Source: Desulfobulbaceae bacterium UBA5173 (GTDB lineage Bacteria > Desulfobacterota > Desulfobulbia > Desulfobulbales > Desulfobulbaceae). Taken from it: a stretch of 32,072 nt of DNA. The position numbers were made by a program, and so were the translations under genes. The notes under the pieces were generated by a model. That model did no database searches. It was not told the origin of the DNA and was given only the letters and a program-made list of their open reading frames with translations. This document shows positions 1-8,690 of this stretch, one piece after another. Position 1 is the first letter of the stretch, and every line of letters begins with the position of its first letter. The stretch spans positions 1-32,072 of the forward strand of contig DHWV01000010.1 of assembly GCA_002413355.1 (NCBI GenBank), written 5' to 3'.

Positions 1-43
1 TTATGCAACTGCGTAACTCCTATTTTTCATGAAAAAAATAAAT

Positions 44-117
44 TACCCCGCCCCAAGGGGCGGGGTATCGTACAAATGATTTTAAAGATGCGTCGCAAGC
101 GACGGGGTATTAGACCC
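44..117. repeat. Tandem pair of related AA-loop hairpins, possibly REP-like or an IS200/IS605-type end
   Basis: Positions 44-54 and 57-67 form a perfect 11-bp inverted repeat around an AA (TACCCCGCCCC / GGGGCGGGGTA). A second hairpin, CGTCGC-AA-GCGACG, lies at 91-104, and GGGT (105-108) can pair with ACCC (114-117). The 8-mer CGGGGTAT recurs at 61-68 and 103-110, exactly 42 bases apart, so the two hairpins look like diverged copies of one unit. No gene for a transposase is in the window. A rho-independent terminator is a weaker reading: the T-rich side (bases 31-43 read on the minus strand) would serve only a minus-strand gene, and none lies to its right. Confidence 0.5.
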
Positions 118-180
118 GCAGCTTCGCAATAAAATTCTGTAATCTTGAGTTTCATCTTTTCAAGATGTTATAGGTCACAA

Positions 181-211
181 CTTGGGTTAATGTTATGTTA
201 ACAGACCCTAA
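181..211 (+). promoter_or_regulatory. AT-rich leader of cobT with an imperfect dyad
   Basis: The 1-307 stretch has no gene. Besides the hairpin pair at 44-117 it carries GTTAA (186-190) / TTAAC (198-202), flanked by partly complementary CTTGGG and CCCTAAG. A smaller dyad TCTTGA (143-148) / TCAAGA (160-165) lies upstream. No convincing sigma-70 promoter was found. The conserved B12-box pattern of a cobalamin riboswitch was not seen, although this would be the expected control for a cob gene. The function of the dyad is unknown. Confidence 0.2.
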
Positions 212-307
212 GTAGAGATGTTTTTTATGCAAGAGGTCTATTGATTTCATGTGACAATCTGGTATGATTTACTGACATTTTTTTCTCCACAACTTCCGCA
301 TATCGCT

Positions 308-1414
308 ATGCCTATCACTTATCAGCCCAGCAGCAAGCCCGACCACGTTGATTTTCTCGAAGCCACCTGTCGCCGCATTTTCCCGCAGGATGCCGAATTT
401 CGTGACAAAGCCAAGATTCGGTTGGAGCAGCTCTCCATGCCGCACTGGGCTTTAGGCGATCTGATGGATTTGGCGGTTGATCTGGCCGGAATGACCCGTT
501 CCATGCGTCCGCCAGTGAGCCGCAAGCGGGTGGTGATTATGGTTGGCGATCATGGCGTGACCGCCGAGGGTGTGTCCAAATACCCGTCCGAAGTCACCGC
601 CCAGATGGTTTATAATTTTATCAACGGTGGGGCGGGGATCAACGCCTTAGCCCGGCAGGCGCGGGCCGAGGTTTCGGTGGTGGACATGGGCTGCGCCGCT
701 GATCTTTCCGCGCTGGCCGAAGCGGGTAAGATCATCTCAAAAAAAATCGGCCTTGGCACCGCCAACATGGCGCACGGCCCGGCTATGACCCGCACCAATG
801 CCGTTTTTGCCGTCGAGGCGGGCATTGAGGTCGCCAATCAGCTCGCGCCGGAGACCGACATTTTTGCCACCGGCGACATGGGCATTGGCAACACCACTGC
901 CAGCACTGCGATTGTTGCTGCCTTGACCGGCAAGAGCATTGACGAGCTGACCGGACGCGGCACCGGTTTGGACGATGCCCAGCTGGAGCATAAAAAACAG
1001 GTGCTGGAGCGCATTCTTCACATCAACAAGCCGGACGCGAAAGATGGCTTGGATGTGTTGGCCAAAGTCGGCGGCTACGAAATTGCGGGCATCGCCGGGC
1101 TGATCATCGGCGCGGCAGCCAACCGCAGGCCGGTTATTGTTGACGGTTTCATCTCCACTGCCGGGGCGATGATCGCCTGCAAACTGGAGCCGTTTGTCCG
1201 CGACTATCTGATCTGCGCCCACCGCTCTGTGGAGCAGGGCCACGCCGCCATGCAGGAAAAAATCGGCTGCAAGCCGCTGCTGGATTTGAAAATGCGCTTG
1301 GGTGAAGGAACCGGCGCGGCGTTGGCGATGAATGTGGTCGAGGCCGCAGTTGCGGTCTTGACCGAGGTGGCCACTTTTGCTGAGGCCGGAGTGACCGGAA
1401 CGCCGATTTCATGA
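308..1414 (+). CDS. cobT: Nicotinate-nucleotide:dimethylbenzimidazole phosphoribosyltransferase (CobT)
   Basis: CobT transfers the phosphoribosyl group of nicotinate mononucleotide to a lower-ligand benzimidazole, giving the alpha-ribazole phosphate used in cobalamin assembly in the cytoplasm. The protein (368 aa, family about 350) has the GDHGVTAEGVS signature near residue 80, a GGAGIN segment, the GDMGIGNTT loop and the C-terminal MRLGEGTGAAL motif. Glu333 of that motif corresponds to the catalytic Glu317 of Salmonella CobT. The usual KPPGSLG segment near the N-terminus reads MPHWALG here, which I recall as a variant common in deltaproteobacteria. ATG 308 gives the normal length. GTG 251 would add 19 hydrophobic residues not typical of the family; it has AGAGG 15 bases upstream, while ATG 308 lacks a clear Shine-Dalgarno. 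The stop overlaps the cobS start by 4 nt, implying translational coupling. Confidence 0.93.
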   Translation: MPITYQPSSKPDHVDFLEATCRRIFPQDAEFRDKAKIRLEQLSMPHWALGDLMDLAVDLAGMTRSMRPPVSRKRVVIMVGDHGVTAEGVSKYPSEVTAQMVYNFINGGAGINALARQARAEVSVVDMGCAADLSALAEAGKIISKKIGLGTANMAHGPAMTRTNAVFAVEAGIEVANQLAPETDIFATGDMGIGNTTASTAIVAALTGKSIDELTGRGTGLDDAQLEHKKQVLERILHINKPDAKDGLDVLAKVGGYEIAGIAGLIIGAAANRRPVIVDGFISTAGAMIACKLEPFVRDYLICAHRSVEQGHAAMQEKIGCKPLLDLKMRLGEGTGAALAMNVVEAAVAVLTEVATFAEAGVTGTPIS

Positions 1415-2286
1415 TCATGAACCGCTGGCGAAGGAACCGGCGGCGCAAGGAGCCGCAGCTTCAGGAGGATAGCCGAGGCCAGGAGGAATCGAAGCACCGT
1501 CTCCCCTCTGTCGGTATCCTCAGTCTGCTGCTGCGTCCGTTTGGTTCGTTCGCTGCGGCCTTGCGTTTTCTCACCATCCTGCCCTTGCCAAGCAAAATCG
1601 GCACGACAGAAGCGGAACTGGTTCATGCTGCGCCGTTTTTTCCGGCAGTCGGACTGCTGCTTGGCTGCATTGCCGCGCCTGCGGCAAAAATATTTTTTTT
1701 CTTCCTGCCGCCATTGCCTGCGGCTTTGCTGACTGTTTTCATCCTGCTCGCTTTTTCTGGGGGGCTGCATCTTGATGGTCTGACTGACACCGCCGATGGT
1801 TTTTTCTCCGCCCGCAGCCAAGAGCGGATGCTGGAGATCATGAAAGATTCGAGCATCGGCACGATGGGAGCCATCGCCCTGATGTTCATCCTTCTTCTCA
1901 AAACTGCCTGCCTCGCTTCCCTTTCATCAGAGAAATTGCTGGCTGCCGTTTTTCTGATGCCGCTTGCCGGACGCGCCGCTATTCTCCTCTTGATGGCCAT
2001 GCTGCCCTATGCCCGCGAAGAAGGCTTAGGCCGCCTCTTTGCCGTCTATTTCAACAGCGGCGCAGGCTGGGCCGCCTCACTGGCCGCCTTTCTTCTGCTC
2101 ACTTGGGCTGCCTACGCCGCCGCCGGGCCATCCGGCTTTGCGGCTGTCCTCTCCGTCCTGCTTTTGACAATCCTATTTGCCCTTTTCTGCCGCTGCAAAA
2201 TCGGCGGAGCCACCGGAGACACCCTCGGCGCAGCCTGTGAACTGGCTGAGGCTGCTGCTGTTCTTGCCTTCACGCTCAAAATTTAA
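1411..2286 (+). CDS. cobS: Adenosylcobinamide-GDP ribazoletransferase (cobalamin synthase CobS)
   Basis: CobS joins adenosylcobinamide-GDP to alpha-ribazole (or its phosphate), the final step of adenosylcobalamin assembly, and is an integral inner-membrane enzyme. The acidic metal-binding motif GGLHLDGLTDTADGFF is clear, followed by MKDSSIGTMGA and a conserved GRAAILLLMAMLPYAR segment. Several hydrophobic helices (about residues 60-290) fit the polytopic fold. At 291 aa it is longer than the usual ~250. The extra is an N-terminal, strongly basic and polar stretch of about 45 residues before the conserved FLTILPLP, and no good internal start removes it. It starts inside the cobT stop (ATGA), so the product of CobT is made next to its consumer. 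Confidence 0.92.
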   Translation: MIMNRWRRNRRRKEPQLQEDSRGQEESKHRLPSVGILSLLLRPFGSFAAALRFLTILPLPSKIGTTEAELVHAAPFFPAVGLLLGCIAAPAAKIFFFFLPPLPAALLTVFILLAFSGGLHLDGLTDTADGFFSARSQERMLEIMKDSSIGTMGAIALMFILLLKTACLASLSSEKLLAAVFLMPLAGRAAILLLMAMLPYAREEGLGRLFAVYFNSGAGWAASLAAFLLLTWAAYAAAGPSGFAAVLSVLLLTILFALFCRCKIGGATGDTLGAACELAEAAAVLAFTLKI

Positions 2287-2316
2287 CTGCCGGGACTGGC
2301 GATTTCAGACTATAAT
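2287..2316 (+). promoter_or_regulatory. Putative sigma-70 promoter for the bacteriohemerythrin gene
   Basis: A perfect -10 hexamer TATAAT sits at 2311-2316 in the cobS/hemerythrin gap. The best -35 at 18-bp spacing is only CTGCCG (2287-2292, 3 of 6 matches). The site would start a transcript about 60 nt before the hemerythrin start codon. Confidence 0.4.
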
Positions 2317-2381
2317 ACAGTCATGCGCCGTCTGCTTGGCGGCAAGATTTTTGCATCCACAATCACCCGTTGGAGAACAGC

Positions 2382-2792
2382 ATGGCCCTTTATCCTTGGA
2401 AAGACGACTACAGTGTCGGTGTATCCCGTTTTGACAACCACCACAAACGGCTGTTTGACATCGCCAATCAGCTCCATGAAATGATGAAGCAGGGTAGGGG
2501 TGCGGATGTGATTGAGCCAACACTCAGAGAACTGATCGACTACACCCGCTATCACTTGGCAGAGGAAGAGAAAGTGATGGAGACCATTGGCTATACAGAC
2601 ATCATCAACCACAAGCGGGCGCACAAAATTTTCACCGACCAGCTCAATGAGGCAATAGCCGAGGTGGATCAGGGCAAGACGATTTTCGTGGTGATCAAGA
2701 TCGCCAAAACGGTCATCGACTGGCTGATCAATCACATTTATGTGATCGACAAAAAATATCTGCCGGAGATGACTGCCGCCGGCATACGGTGA
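2382..2792 (+). CDS. Bacteriohemerythrin (single-domain O2-binding di-iron protein)
   Basis: This 136-aa protein is a stand-alone hemerythrin. These proteins bind O2 reversibly at a non-haem di-iron centre and serve oxygen storage, delivery or scavenging in microaerobes and anaerobes. All ligands are present at the spacing seen in Methylococcus McHr: His21, His58, Glu62 (HxxxE), His77 and His81 (HxxxH), His118 and Asp123 (HxxxxD). The start is ATG 2382, six bases after a GGAG (2372-2375); an upstream in-frame TTG at 2370 lacks support. No signal peptide or membrane segment is visible, so it is cytoplasmic. It seems to form its own transcription unit, with a TATAAT upstream and hairpins downstream. 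A pathway link to cobS or the kinase next door is not evident. Confidence 0.93.
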   Translation: MALYPWKDDYSVGVSRFDNHHKRLFDIANQLHEMMKQGRGADVIEPTLRELIDYTRYHLAEEEKVMETIGYTDIINHKRAHKIFTDQLNEAIAEVDQGKTIFVVIKIAKTVIDWLINHIYVIDKKYLPEMTAAGIR

Positions 2793-2813
2793 GCCGGATT
2801 CAGCATCTGTCGG

Positions 2814-2900
2814 AGAGGCGGCCTCTTTTCGGCTGAACTGTCTTCCCGTCAGCCGACCGGGAAAGCCTGTCCGCGCTCACGCGGTCTTTTCCGTTTTTTC
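2814..2900 (+). terminator. Hairpin cluster ending in a rho-independent terminator
   Basis: Three hairpins follow the hemerythrin gene. These are AGAGG/CCTCT (2814-2826), a perfect 8-bp TCGGCTGA/TCAGCCGA (2829-2836 and 2849-2856), and CCGCG-ctca-CGCGG (2871-2884). The last is followed at once by TCTTTTCCGTTTTTTC, which fits a terminator. It leaves only about 20 bp before the next start codon, so the downstream kinase may depend on read-through or on a promoter hidden among these hairpins. Confidence 0.6.
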
Positions 2901-2921
2901 ATTCAGCAAAACAGATATTCC

Positions 2922-5900
2922 ATGCGACGACAGGGCGTGCCTTTTCACAGACGGCTTCGTTTCAGCATGATCATGACGGTGCTCCTGCTCGTCACCCTGA
3001 TTAGCGGAACCAGCATTCTGATCAGCTATCATGTGACCGGACAAAAGATCGAACGGGAGGTGCAGAACGATTTTGCCAGTGCGGAAGAGGTGGTTGAAAG
3101 CTGCCTGAACGTCCACAGCCGCCACCTGAAGATGGTCGCCGCAGCCGCAGCCGAGGAGCTGGCCCTCAGGCTGCGGATTGCTGGAAACGGAGAGCAGTCG
3201 ACTTTGGCGGAAGACATTATTAAAAACTGGGAAAACAAGAGCGGTGCTGACATCGTATTTTTCATGGACAGTGTCAGCGGCCTGACCGCTACGTCAAAAA
3301 AAAATCGGCCTACAGCGGAATTGCTTGCCGTTCACCCCGCCGTCCGCGACAACATCGCCAAAGCCGAGTTGTTCAGCCTGATTGTGCTGGCCGGGACAGA
3401 GCAGAAGAAATTTTTTCTGCTCGCTGGCTCACCAGCACCGGATACAGGCCTGGGAAAAAATCTTTTTGTTCTCAGCGGCTATTTGCTCGACAGCAATTTT
3501 ATCAACCGGATGCCGGTTCACCGGCGGATGGGCATCAGCTTGGTCAGCGACAACGCAGTGCTGGCCAGCACCCTGCCTGCTGAGATGTATGAAAAAAATC
3601 GTCGTGATCTACTGCCAGGCGCACTGGATCTGATCTACGAAAGCTCGTTTTTCAATGAAAAGATGTACATCAAAAGCAAGTACATTCCCTTCATGAAGAA
3701 CAGTGCAACCAATCTTCTCATCATCTCGCATCCTGCCAAGCTCATTCTGGCGACAGATAAGGAATTTGCTCAGCATTTTCTTATTCTTTTTTTTGTCGGT
3801 CTCTGCTCTTCGCTGATTTCAGTTTTTTTCATCACCGGCTCAGTGCTCAATCCGATCAACGAGTTACAGCGACTGGTGCGCAACATCAGCGAAGGCAACC
3901 TCCGCGACCGGATCGACACCAGCGTGAATAACGAGTTCACACCACTGATCACCCAGTTTAACAAGATGCTGGATTTGATCCAGAGAAAGGATGAGGAGTT
4001 GCTTGAGTTGGTCGAGGCAAAGACCAAAGAGCTGCGGCAGCAGAACATCTTTATTGACAATCTCCTCCGCTCTTCGCAGATCATGGCCATCGCCGCCACA
4101 GACATGGCTCTGAACGTCACTTATTTCAACCCGGTGGCCGAACGACTTTTCGGCTACAAAGCTGAAGAGGTGATCGGTAAAAAACTGACCCGCTTCCGAT
4201 CGCACATCAGAGATCAAGAGAAGGCGTTCAACCGACTGATCGAGCTGGCTTTAGCCAATGGAGCGCACACGTTCACCATCAGCACCTCGGACATGCGCAC
4301 GTATGATCTGTCCGACAGCTCCGGGCGCGGTCTGCAACAGGACGGACCCCAGCAGACCATCGAGGTTTATCTTTCACCAATCCGGGCACGGCAGGAAGAC
4401 GGCAGCCAGACCGTGACCGGTTTGATGCTGATGGCGCAGGACATCAGCCGGGCCAAGGAAATGGATGAGCGGCTGCACGCCGCCCTCGCCGAGCTGCAAG
4501 TGATCATTGACAACACCATGCTGGGCATGATCCTGCTTCAAGATGGCCGCATTGTCCGGGTCAACACCACGTTTGAAAGCATGTTCGCCTGTCCGTTCAC
4601 GGAGGTCAGAGACATGCCTTGGCCCGCCTTCTATGGTTCGATTTTCGCGGGCAGAGAGGCCGAATGTTGGGACGGCAGCGGCAGGATGCACTTCATGACC
4701 CGACGGAACGGGGCGGATGGCGAGGCGGCGCAGCCCTTCTGGTGCAGGCTGCGGCGGGTCGCGATTGACGATGAACAGCAGACTGCGCGGCGCGAATTGC
4801 TCCTCTTTGAGGACATGAGCAGCCAGAATGAGATGTTTGAGAAAATCCAGCGGCTCAGTCAGGCGGTGGAGCAAAGCTCCAACTCGGTGGTGATCACCGA
4901 TACCGAGGGTGTGATTGAATATGTCAACCGAACCTTTATCGAGCTGACCGGCTATCCGGCGGCGGAGGTGATCGGCAGAAATTTGGCCATGCTTGCGCCG
5001 GACGCAGGCGGCACGGCTCTTTACACGCAGATATGGGCGGCGGCGCAGGCTGGACAGGAGTGGACCGGCGAGCTGATCAACAGAAAGAAAAACGGCGAGT
5101 TCTACGAGGAAAATGTGGTGGTTTCGCCGATCCGCAACGAGCAAAACGAAATCACTCATTTCGTCCTCACCAAAGAAAACATCACTGACCTGAAGCGGGC
5201 TAGGCAGCAGGCGGACGCAGCCAACAAGGCCAAAAGCGAGTTTCTGGCCAAAATGAGCCACGAGATCCGCACGCCGATGAACTCCATCATCGGCATGACC
5301 GAAATTCTTTTGGACACCGATTTGCCGTCGGAACAGCGCGGCTATCTGGAGAACGTCAACAGCTCGGCCTCGGTGCTGCTCTCGCTGATCAACGACATCC
5401 TTGATTTTTCTAAGATTGAGGCCGGGCGGCTGGAGCTGGACAGTCATCCTTTCAGCATCCGCCGTTTAGCTGAAGAGATCATCGCTACGCTCAAAATTTT
5501 GGCCGAACAAAAGGGCATCGAGCTGATTCTGCGGCTGAATGATGAAAGTGGCTGCTCGCCGCTGGGCGACTCCCTGCGCATCCGACAGGTGCTGCTCAAT
5601 CTGGTCGGCAACGCGATCAAGTTCACCCGCAAGGGGCATGTTGCTGTGGAGATTGATGTTCATGCAGAGGAGGAAGGCTTCTGCGGGACGGACTTCAGAA
5701 TCATAGACACCGGCATCGGTATTGCAAAGGAGCAGCAGGAAAAAATCTTCGCCGATTTCACCCAAGCGGACAACTCGATCACCCGCGACTATGGCGGCAC
5801 CGGCCTTGGCCTGTCGATCAGCAGCCGTCTGGTGCAGATGATGGGCAGTACGATTGAGCTGACAAGCGAGCCAGGCAAGGGCAGTACCTTCTCCTTCACC

Positions 5901-6794
5901 CTGCTGCTGGAGAATGGCGGTGCCAAGGCGGCAGCGGACATGCGGCGGCAAGAGGAGGACGTACATCCGGCCGGGCGGCGGTTGGACATTCTGTTGGTTG
6001 AGGACAATCCGGCCAACCAGCAGCTTGCAGTCATTCTCCTCGTCAAGCAGGGCCATCAGGTCACAGTGGCCGGTAACGGCGCGGAGGCTCTTGCCAGTCT
6101 GAGCAAACACCGCTATGATCTGGTGTTCATGGACATGCAGATGCCAGTGATGGACGGCCTTACAGCCACCAAGCATATCCGCCGGATCGAGCAGAGGCTG
6201 CCGACCGAGCTGTCTGCCGATCTGGCTGGAATTGAGGAGACCCTGCGCGAATGCTTGGCGGGTGGGCATTTGCACATCATCGCGGTCACGGCCAACGCCT
6301 TGCAGGAAGACCGGCAGCAGTGTCTTGACGCAGGCATGGACGAATATTTGAGCAAACCATACAAAAAAATTTCGATGCTGCGGGTCTTGCAGCAATTTGA
6401 GCAAGGCGCAGCAGGCCAAGAGACAGCGGAGCAGCCTGAAGCCGCCCCAAAGCAGACAAGGGAGATAATGGAAGCAGTTGCGCGGGCTGCGGTCAAGCAG
6501 CATGTCATGAAGCAGTTTGAGCTGGAGCAGGCCGACGCGGAAGAAGTGCTCGCTGCGTACTCTGATTCACTCAAGGAGAACCTCGGCCATTTGCGCCAGC
6601 TTCTTGCCGACGGCCAAGGCGTGGAGGCGGGCCGTCAAGCGCACGCCCTCAAAGGTGGTTTGCTCAATTTAGGGTTGGAGGCCCTGGCAAACATCGCCCT
6701 TACCTTGGAAAAAGAGCTGCCCAAACAGATCGAAGAACGGCACCGGGAAATGCTGGAGCAGCTTGCTGATGCACTGAAGGAGTTCACCGCATGA
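2922..6794 (+). CDS. Membrane hybrid sensor histidine kinase (sensor-HAMP-PAS3-HisKA-HATPase-REC-HPt)
   Basis: This 1290-aa hybrid kinase contains a full phosphorelay in one chain. TM1 is at about 16-36, a periplasmic Cache-like sensor at 37-283, TM2 at 284-306 and HAMP at 307-353. Three PAS domains follow (about 380-508, 513-640 and 645-762). HisKA has MSHEIRTPMN with the phospho-acceptor His780. The HATPase domain (about 873-997) has the N box NLVGNAIKF, DTGIGI and GGTGLGL. REC (about 1022-1157) has Asp1071 in MDMQMPVMDG, and the HPt domain has AHALKGG with His1241. REC has an extra ~22 residues between Asp1071 and Thr1123. No good Shine-Dalgarno precedes the ATG at 2922; an in-frame ATG at 2967 is possible. 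The stop overlaps mobB by 4 nt. The ligand and downstream target are unknown, and no DNA-binding regulator is adjacent. Confidence 0.9.
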   Translation: MRRQGVPFHRRLRFSMIMTVLLLVTLISGTSILISYHVTGQKIEREVQNDFASAEEVVESCLNVHSRHLKMVAAAAAEELALRLRIAGNGEQSTLAEDIIKNWENKSGADIVFFMDSVSGLTATSKKNRPTAELLAVHPAVRDNIAKAELFSLIVLAGTEQKKFFLLAGSPAPDTGLGKNLFVLSGYLLDSNFINRMPVHRRMGISLVSDNAVLASTLPAEMYEKNRRDLLPGALDLIYESSFFNEKMYIKSKYIPFMKNSATNLLIISHPAKLILATDKEFAQHFLILFFVGLCSSLISVFFITGSVLNPINELQRLVRNISEGNLRDRIDTSVNNEFTPLITQFNKMLDLIQRKDEELLELVEAKTKELRQQNIFIDNLLRSSQIMAIAATDMALNVTYFNPVAERLFGYKAEEVIGKKLTRFRSHIRDQEKAFNRLIELALANGAHTFTISTSDMRTYDLSDSSGRGLQQDGPQQTIEVYLSPIRARQEDGSQTVTGLMLMAQDISRAKEMDERLHAALAELQVIIDNTMLGMILLQDGRIVRVNTTFESMFACPFTEVRDMPWPAFYGSIFAGREAECWDGSGRMHFMTRRNGADGEAAQPFWCRLRRVAIDDEQQTARRELLLFEDMSSQNEMFEKIQRLSQAVEQSSNSVVITDTEGVIEYVNRTFIELTGYPAAEVIGRNLAMLAPDAGGTALYTQIWAAAQAGQEWTGELINRKKNGEFYEENVVVSPIRNEQNEITHFVLTKENITDLKRARQQADAANKAKSEFLAKMSHEIRTPMNSIIGMTEILLDTDLPSEQRGYLENVNSSASVLLSLINDILDFSKIEAGRLELDSHPFSIRRLAEEIIATLKILAEQKGIELILRLNDESGCSPLGDSLRIRQVLLNLVGNAIKFTRKGHVAVEIDVHAEEEGFCGTDFRIIDTGIGIAKEQQEKIFADFTQADNSITRDYGGTGLGLSISSRLVQMMGSTIELTSEPGKGSTFSFTLLLENGGAKAAADMRRQEEDVHPAGRRLDILLVEDNPANQQLAVILLVKQGHQVTVAGNGAEALASLSKHRYDLVFMDMQMPVMDGLTATKHIRRIEQRLPTELSADLAGIEETLRECLAGGHLHIIAVTANALQEDRQQCLDAGMDEYLSKPYKKISMLRVLQQFEQGAAGQETAEQPEAAPKQTREIMEAVARAAVKQHVMKQFELEQADAEEVLAAYSDSLKENLGHLRQLLADGQGVEAGRQAHALKGGLLNLGLEALANIALTLEKELPKQIEERHREMLEQLADALKEFTA

Positions 6795-7294
6795 CCCCGT
6801 CGCTGGTCACCTTCATTGGCTGGCACGGCTGCGGCAAGACGACGCTGGCCGCCCAAGTCGTCCGCCAGCTCAAAGAGCGCGGGTGGCGGGTGGCTGTGGT
6901 TAAATCCACCAAAGACAGCGGCCTTTTTTCGGATCAGCCGGGCACAGACACGGCCATTCATCGGCAGGCGGGCGCGGACGCAGTGGCCTTGCTCACCCCG
7001 GAGCGGCTGACCATCATCGTGGAGCGGCAGGAAAAGGATTTGGCCGCCATTGCCCGCCGCTTTTTTGCCGACATGGACATTGTCATCGGTGAAGGTTTCA
7101 AAGAGGCGGTGGATGTGCCGAAGATCGAGGTGCATCGCGGCGGCCTACGTCTGCGCGGCCAGGTCAGCGGCGTGATTGCCGTGGCCTCTGACTGCGGCCT
7201 GACGGAAGAGAATAGCTTCAGCTTGGATGAGAGCAGCAAACTTGCCGATTTTATTGAAAAACGATTTCTAAAAAAAATATCTTTGCAGGGTTGA
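6791..7294 (+). CDS. mobB: Molybdopterin-guanine dinucleotide biosynthesis protein MobB
   Basis: MobB is a small P-loop GTPase that helps MobA attach GMP to molybdopterin and so build the bis-MGD cofactor of molybdo- or tungsto-enzymes. The 167-aa length is typical. The Walker A loop GWHGCGKTT spans residues 10-18, and DIVIGEGFK fits the family's second conserved region. The first residues MTPSLVTFIG match a normal MobB N-terminus, so the ATG overlapping the kinase stop is well supported. No mobA or molybdoenzyme is in the window. The 4-nt overlap implies co-translation with the sensor kinase. Whether that is functional or only operon packing cannot be told here. Confidence 0.9.
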   Translation: MTPSLVTFIGWHGCGKTTLAAQVVRQLKERGWRVAVVKSTKDSGLFSDQPGTDTAIHRQAGADAVALLTPERLTIIVERQEKDLAAIARRFFADMDIVIGEGFKEAVDVPKIEVHRGGLRLRGQVSGVIAVASDCGLTEENSFSLDESSKLADFIEKRFLKKISLQG

Positions 7295-7341
7295 GAATTT
7301 TTTTGCCTCGGCCCCATCTTTCTTTACAAGGAAAATTCATT

Positions 7342-8517
7342 ATGCTGCACACTCAGTCATTCACCGTCACCCAGCCCACCCGCATCCGCTTTGGCTGCGG
7401 TGCGGTCAAGGAACTTGGCACGACCGTCAAAGCCTTCAATGGCAGCAAGGTGCTGCTGGTAGCTGATCCAGGTTTAGTCAAAGCGGGACTGCTGCCCAAG
7501 CTCACCGCGCCGCTGGAGCAGGAGGGCGTTCCCTTTGTTGTCTATGATCAGGTTGATCCCGAACCGGGGCTGAAGCTCGCTGACCGCGCTTATGCCCTTG
7601 CCAAGGAGAACGGCTGCGACTGCGTTATCGGCGCGGGCGGCGGTTCGGCGATGGATGTGGCCAAAGCGGCGGCCATCCTCCTCACCAACGGCGGCAAGGC
7701 GGCGGATTATCTCGGCCTCGGCCTGATCAAAAAGGCGGGCGTGCCCAAAATCATGGTGCCGACCTCCGCAGGCACAGGCGCGGAAGTGACCTTCACTGCC
7801 GTGTTCATCAACGAAGAGACTGGCTCCAAAGGCGGCATGAACGGCGACCCGCTCTACCCGGACGCGGCTGTTCTCGACCCGGAGCTGACCCTCAGCCTGC
7901 CACCCAAAGTTACGGCCTACACCGGCATTGACGCGCTCACCCACGCGCTGGAGGCGTATACTTCCACGCAGGCTCACGTGATCTCCGAGATGTACTCACT
8001 GGAGGCCATTCGCTTGATCGCTGAGAATCTGCCTGCGGCCTGCGCACATGGCGGCAATATAGAGGCACGTTCTGCCATGCTCATGGGTTCGCTTTTAGGC
8101 GGCAAAGCACTGGCAACGGCAGGCGTGGGCTTGGTTCACGCGATGGCCTATCCGCTCGGCGGCATGTTCGGCATCCCGCACGGCTTGGCCAACGCCGTAT
8201 TGCTGCCCTATGTGGTTGAGTACAACCTGCCCGGCAATCTACGCAAATTCGCTACATTGGCTGAAGTGCTGGGCCAGAACACCGAAGGCTTGTCCCTGCG
8301 CGAGGCAGCCCAGCTTTGCGTCGATGCCCTCTTTGATCTCAACGCGGACGTGGGAATTCCGGCCACCTTAGAGGCACTGGACATCCCGGAGGAAAAAATT
8401 CCGGAAATGGCAAAAATTGCTTTGACGGTGGCCCGCCCTGTGGCCAACAATCCGCGCAGGCCGACATTGGAAGAGGTCATCGCCGTGTATGAGCAAGCCT
8501 GGCGGCCCGCCGCCTGA
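7342..8517 (+). CDS. Iron-containing alcohol dehydrogenase (type III)
   Basis: This 391-aa cytoplasmic NAD(P)-dependent oxidoreductase belongs to the group III, FucO/AdhB-like alcohol dehydrogenases. The dinucleotide-binding GAGGGSAMDVAKA and the PTSAGTGAEVT segment are present. The four iron ligands seen in FucO are all found: Asp197 and His201 (DALTH), His266 and His280 (HAMAYPLGGMFGIPHG). ATG 7342 is preferred because AAGGAAA (7328-7334) lies 7 bases upstream; a TTG at 7291 would add 17 unlikely residues. In anaerobes these enzymes interconvert short alcohols or diols and aldehydes, but the substrate cannot be assigned. It lies 47 bp after mobB on the same strand and may share its transcript. 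Confidence 0.93.
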   Translation: MLHTQSFTVTQPTRIRFGCGAVKELGTTVKAFNGSKVLLVADPGLVKAGLLPKLTAPLEQEGVPFVVYDQVDPEPGLKLADRAYALAKENGCDCVIGAGGGSAMDVAKAAAILLTNGGKAADYLGLGLIKKAGVPKIMVPTSAGTGAEVTFTAVFINEETGSKGGMNGDPLYPDAAVLDPELTLSLPPKVTAYTGIDALTHALEAYTSTQAHVISEMYSLEAIRLIAENLPAACAHGGNIEARSAMLMGSLLGGKALATAGVGLVHAMAYPLGGMFGIPHGLANAVLLPYVVEYNLPGNLRKFATLAEVLGQNTEGLSLREAAQLCVDALFDLNADVGIPATLEALDIPEEKIPEMAKIALTVARPVANNPRRPTLEEVIAVYEQAWRPAA

Positions 8518-8546
8518 ACGCGGAGCTGGAAAACAACAGCTACCAC

Positions 8547-8578
8547 TTTTTTCTTTACAAGAAAAAGGTACAATGTAC
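8547..8578 (+). promoter_or_regulatory. AT-rich dyad and possible -10 ahead of the second hybrid kinase
   Basis: In the 173-bp gap, TTTTTCTT (8548-8555) pairs with AAGAAAAA (8559-8566) around TAC. It is followed by two GTAC palindromes (8568-8571 and 8575-8578) enclosing TACAAT (8569-8574), a 5-of-6 match to a -10. No matching -35 is seen at 16-18 bp. The hairpin could instead end the alcohol dehydrogenase transcript weakly. The rest of the gap shows nothing recognisable. Confidence 0.25.
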
Positions 8579-8690
8579 AGTCAGCAGAAAACGCTACGCC
8601 ATTCTGCGGCAGACAGGAGAAATATCTTGTTTCCAGCTTCCGGCCGCTGAAGCGCAGAACTTTTGACCAGCCCGTCACGCTTGCTCCAGC

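Noticed and set aside
120..307. Possible cobalamin riboswitch ahead of cobT
   Set aside because: The gene function makes it likely a priori, but I could not find a B12-box-like conserved core or the expected stem layout; only short AT-rich dyads are visible.
4374..5447. Long open frame antisense to the first hybrid kinase
   Set aside because: It is a shadow of the kinase reading frame in GC-rich sequence; its translation is rich in His, Arg and Gln with no recognisable domain, while the sense strand encodes clear PAS and HisKA motifs.
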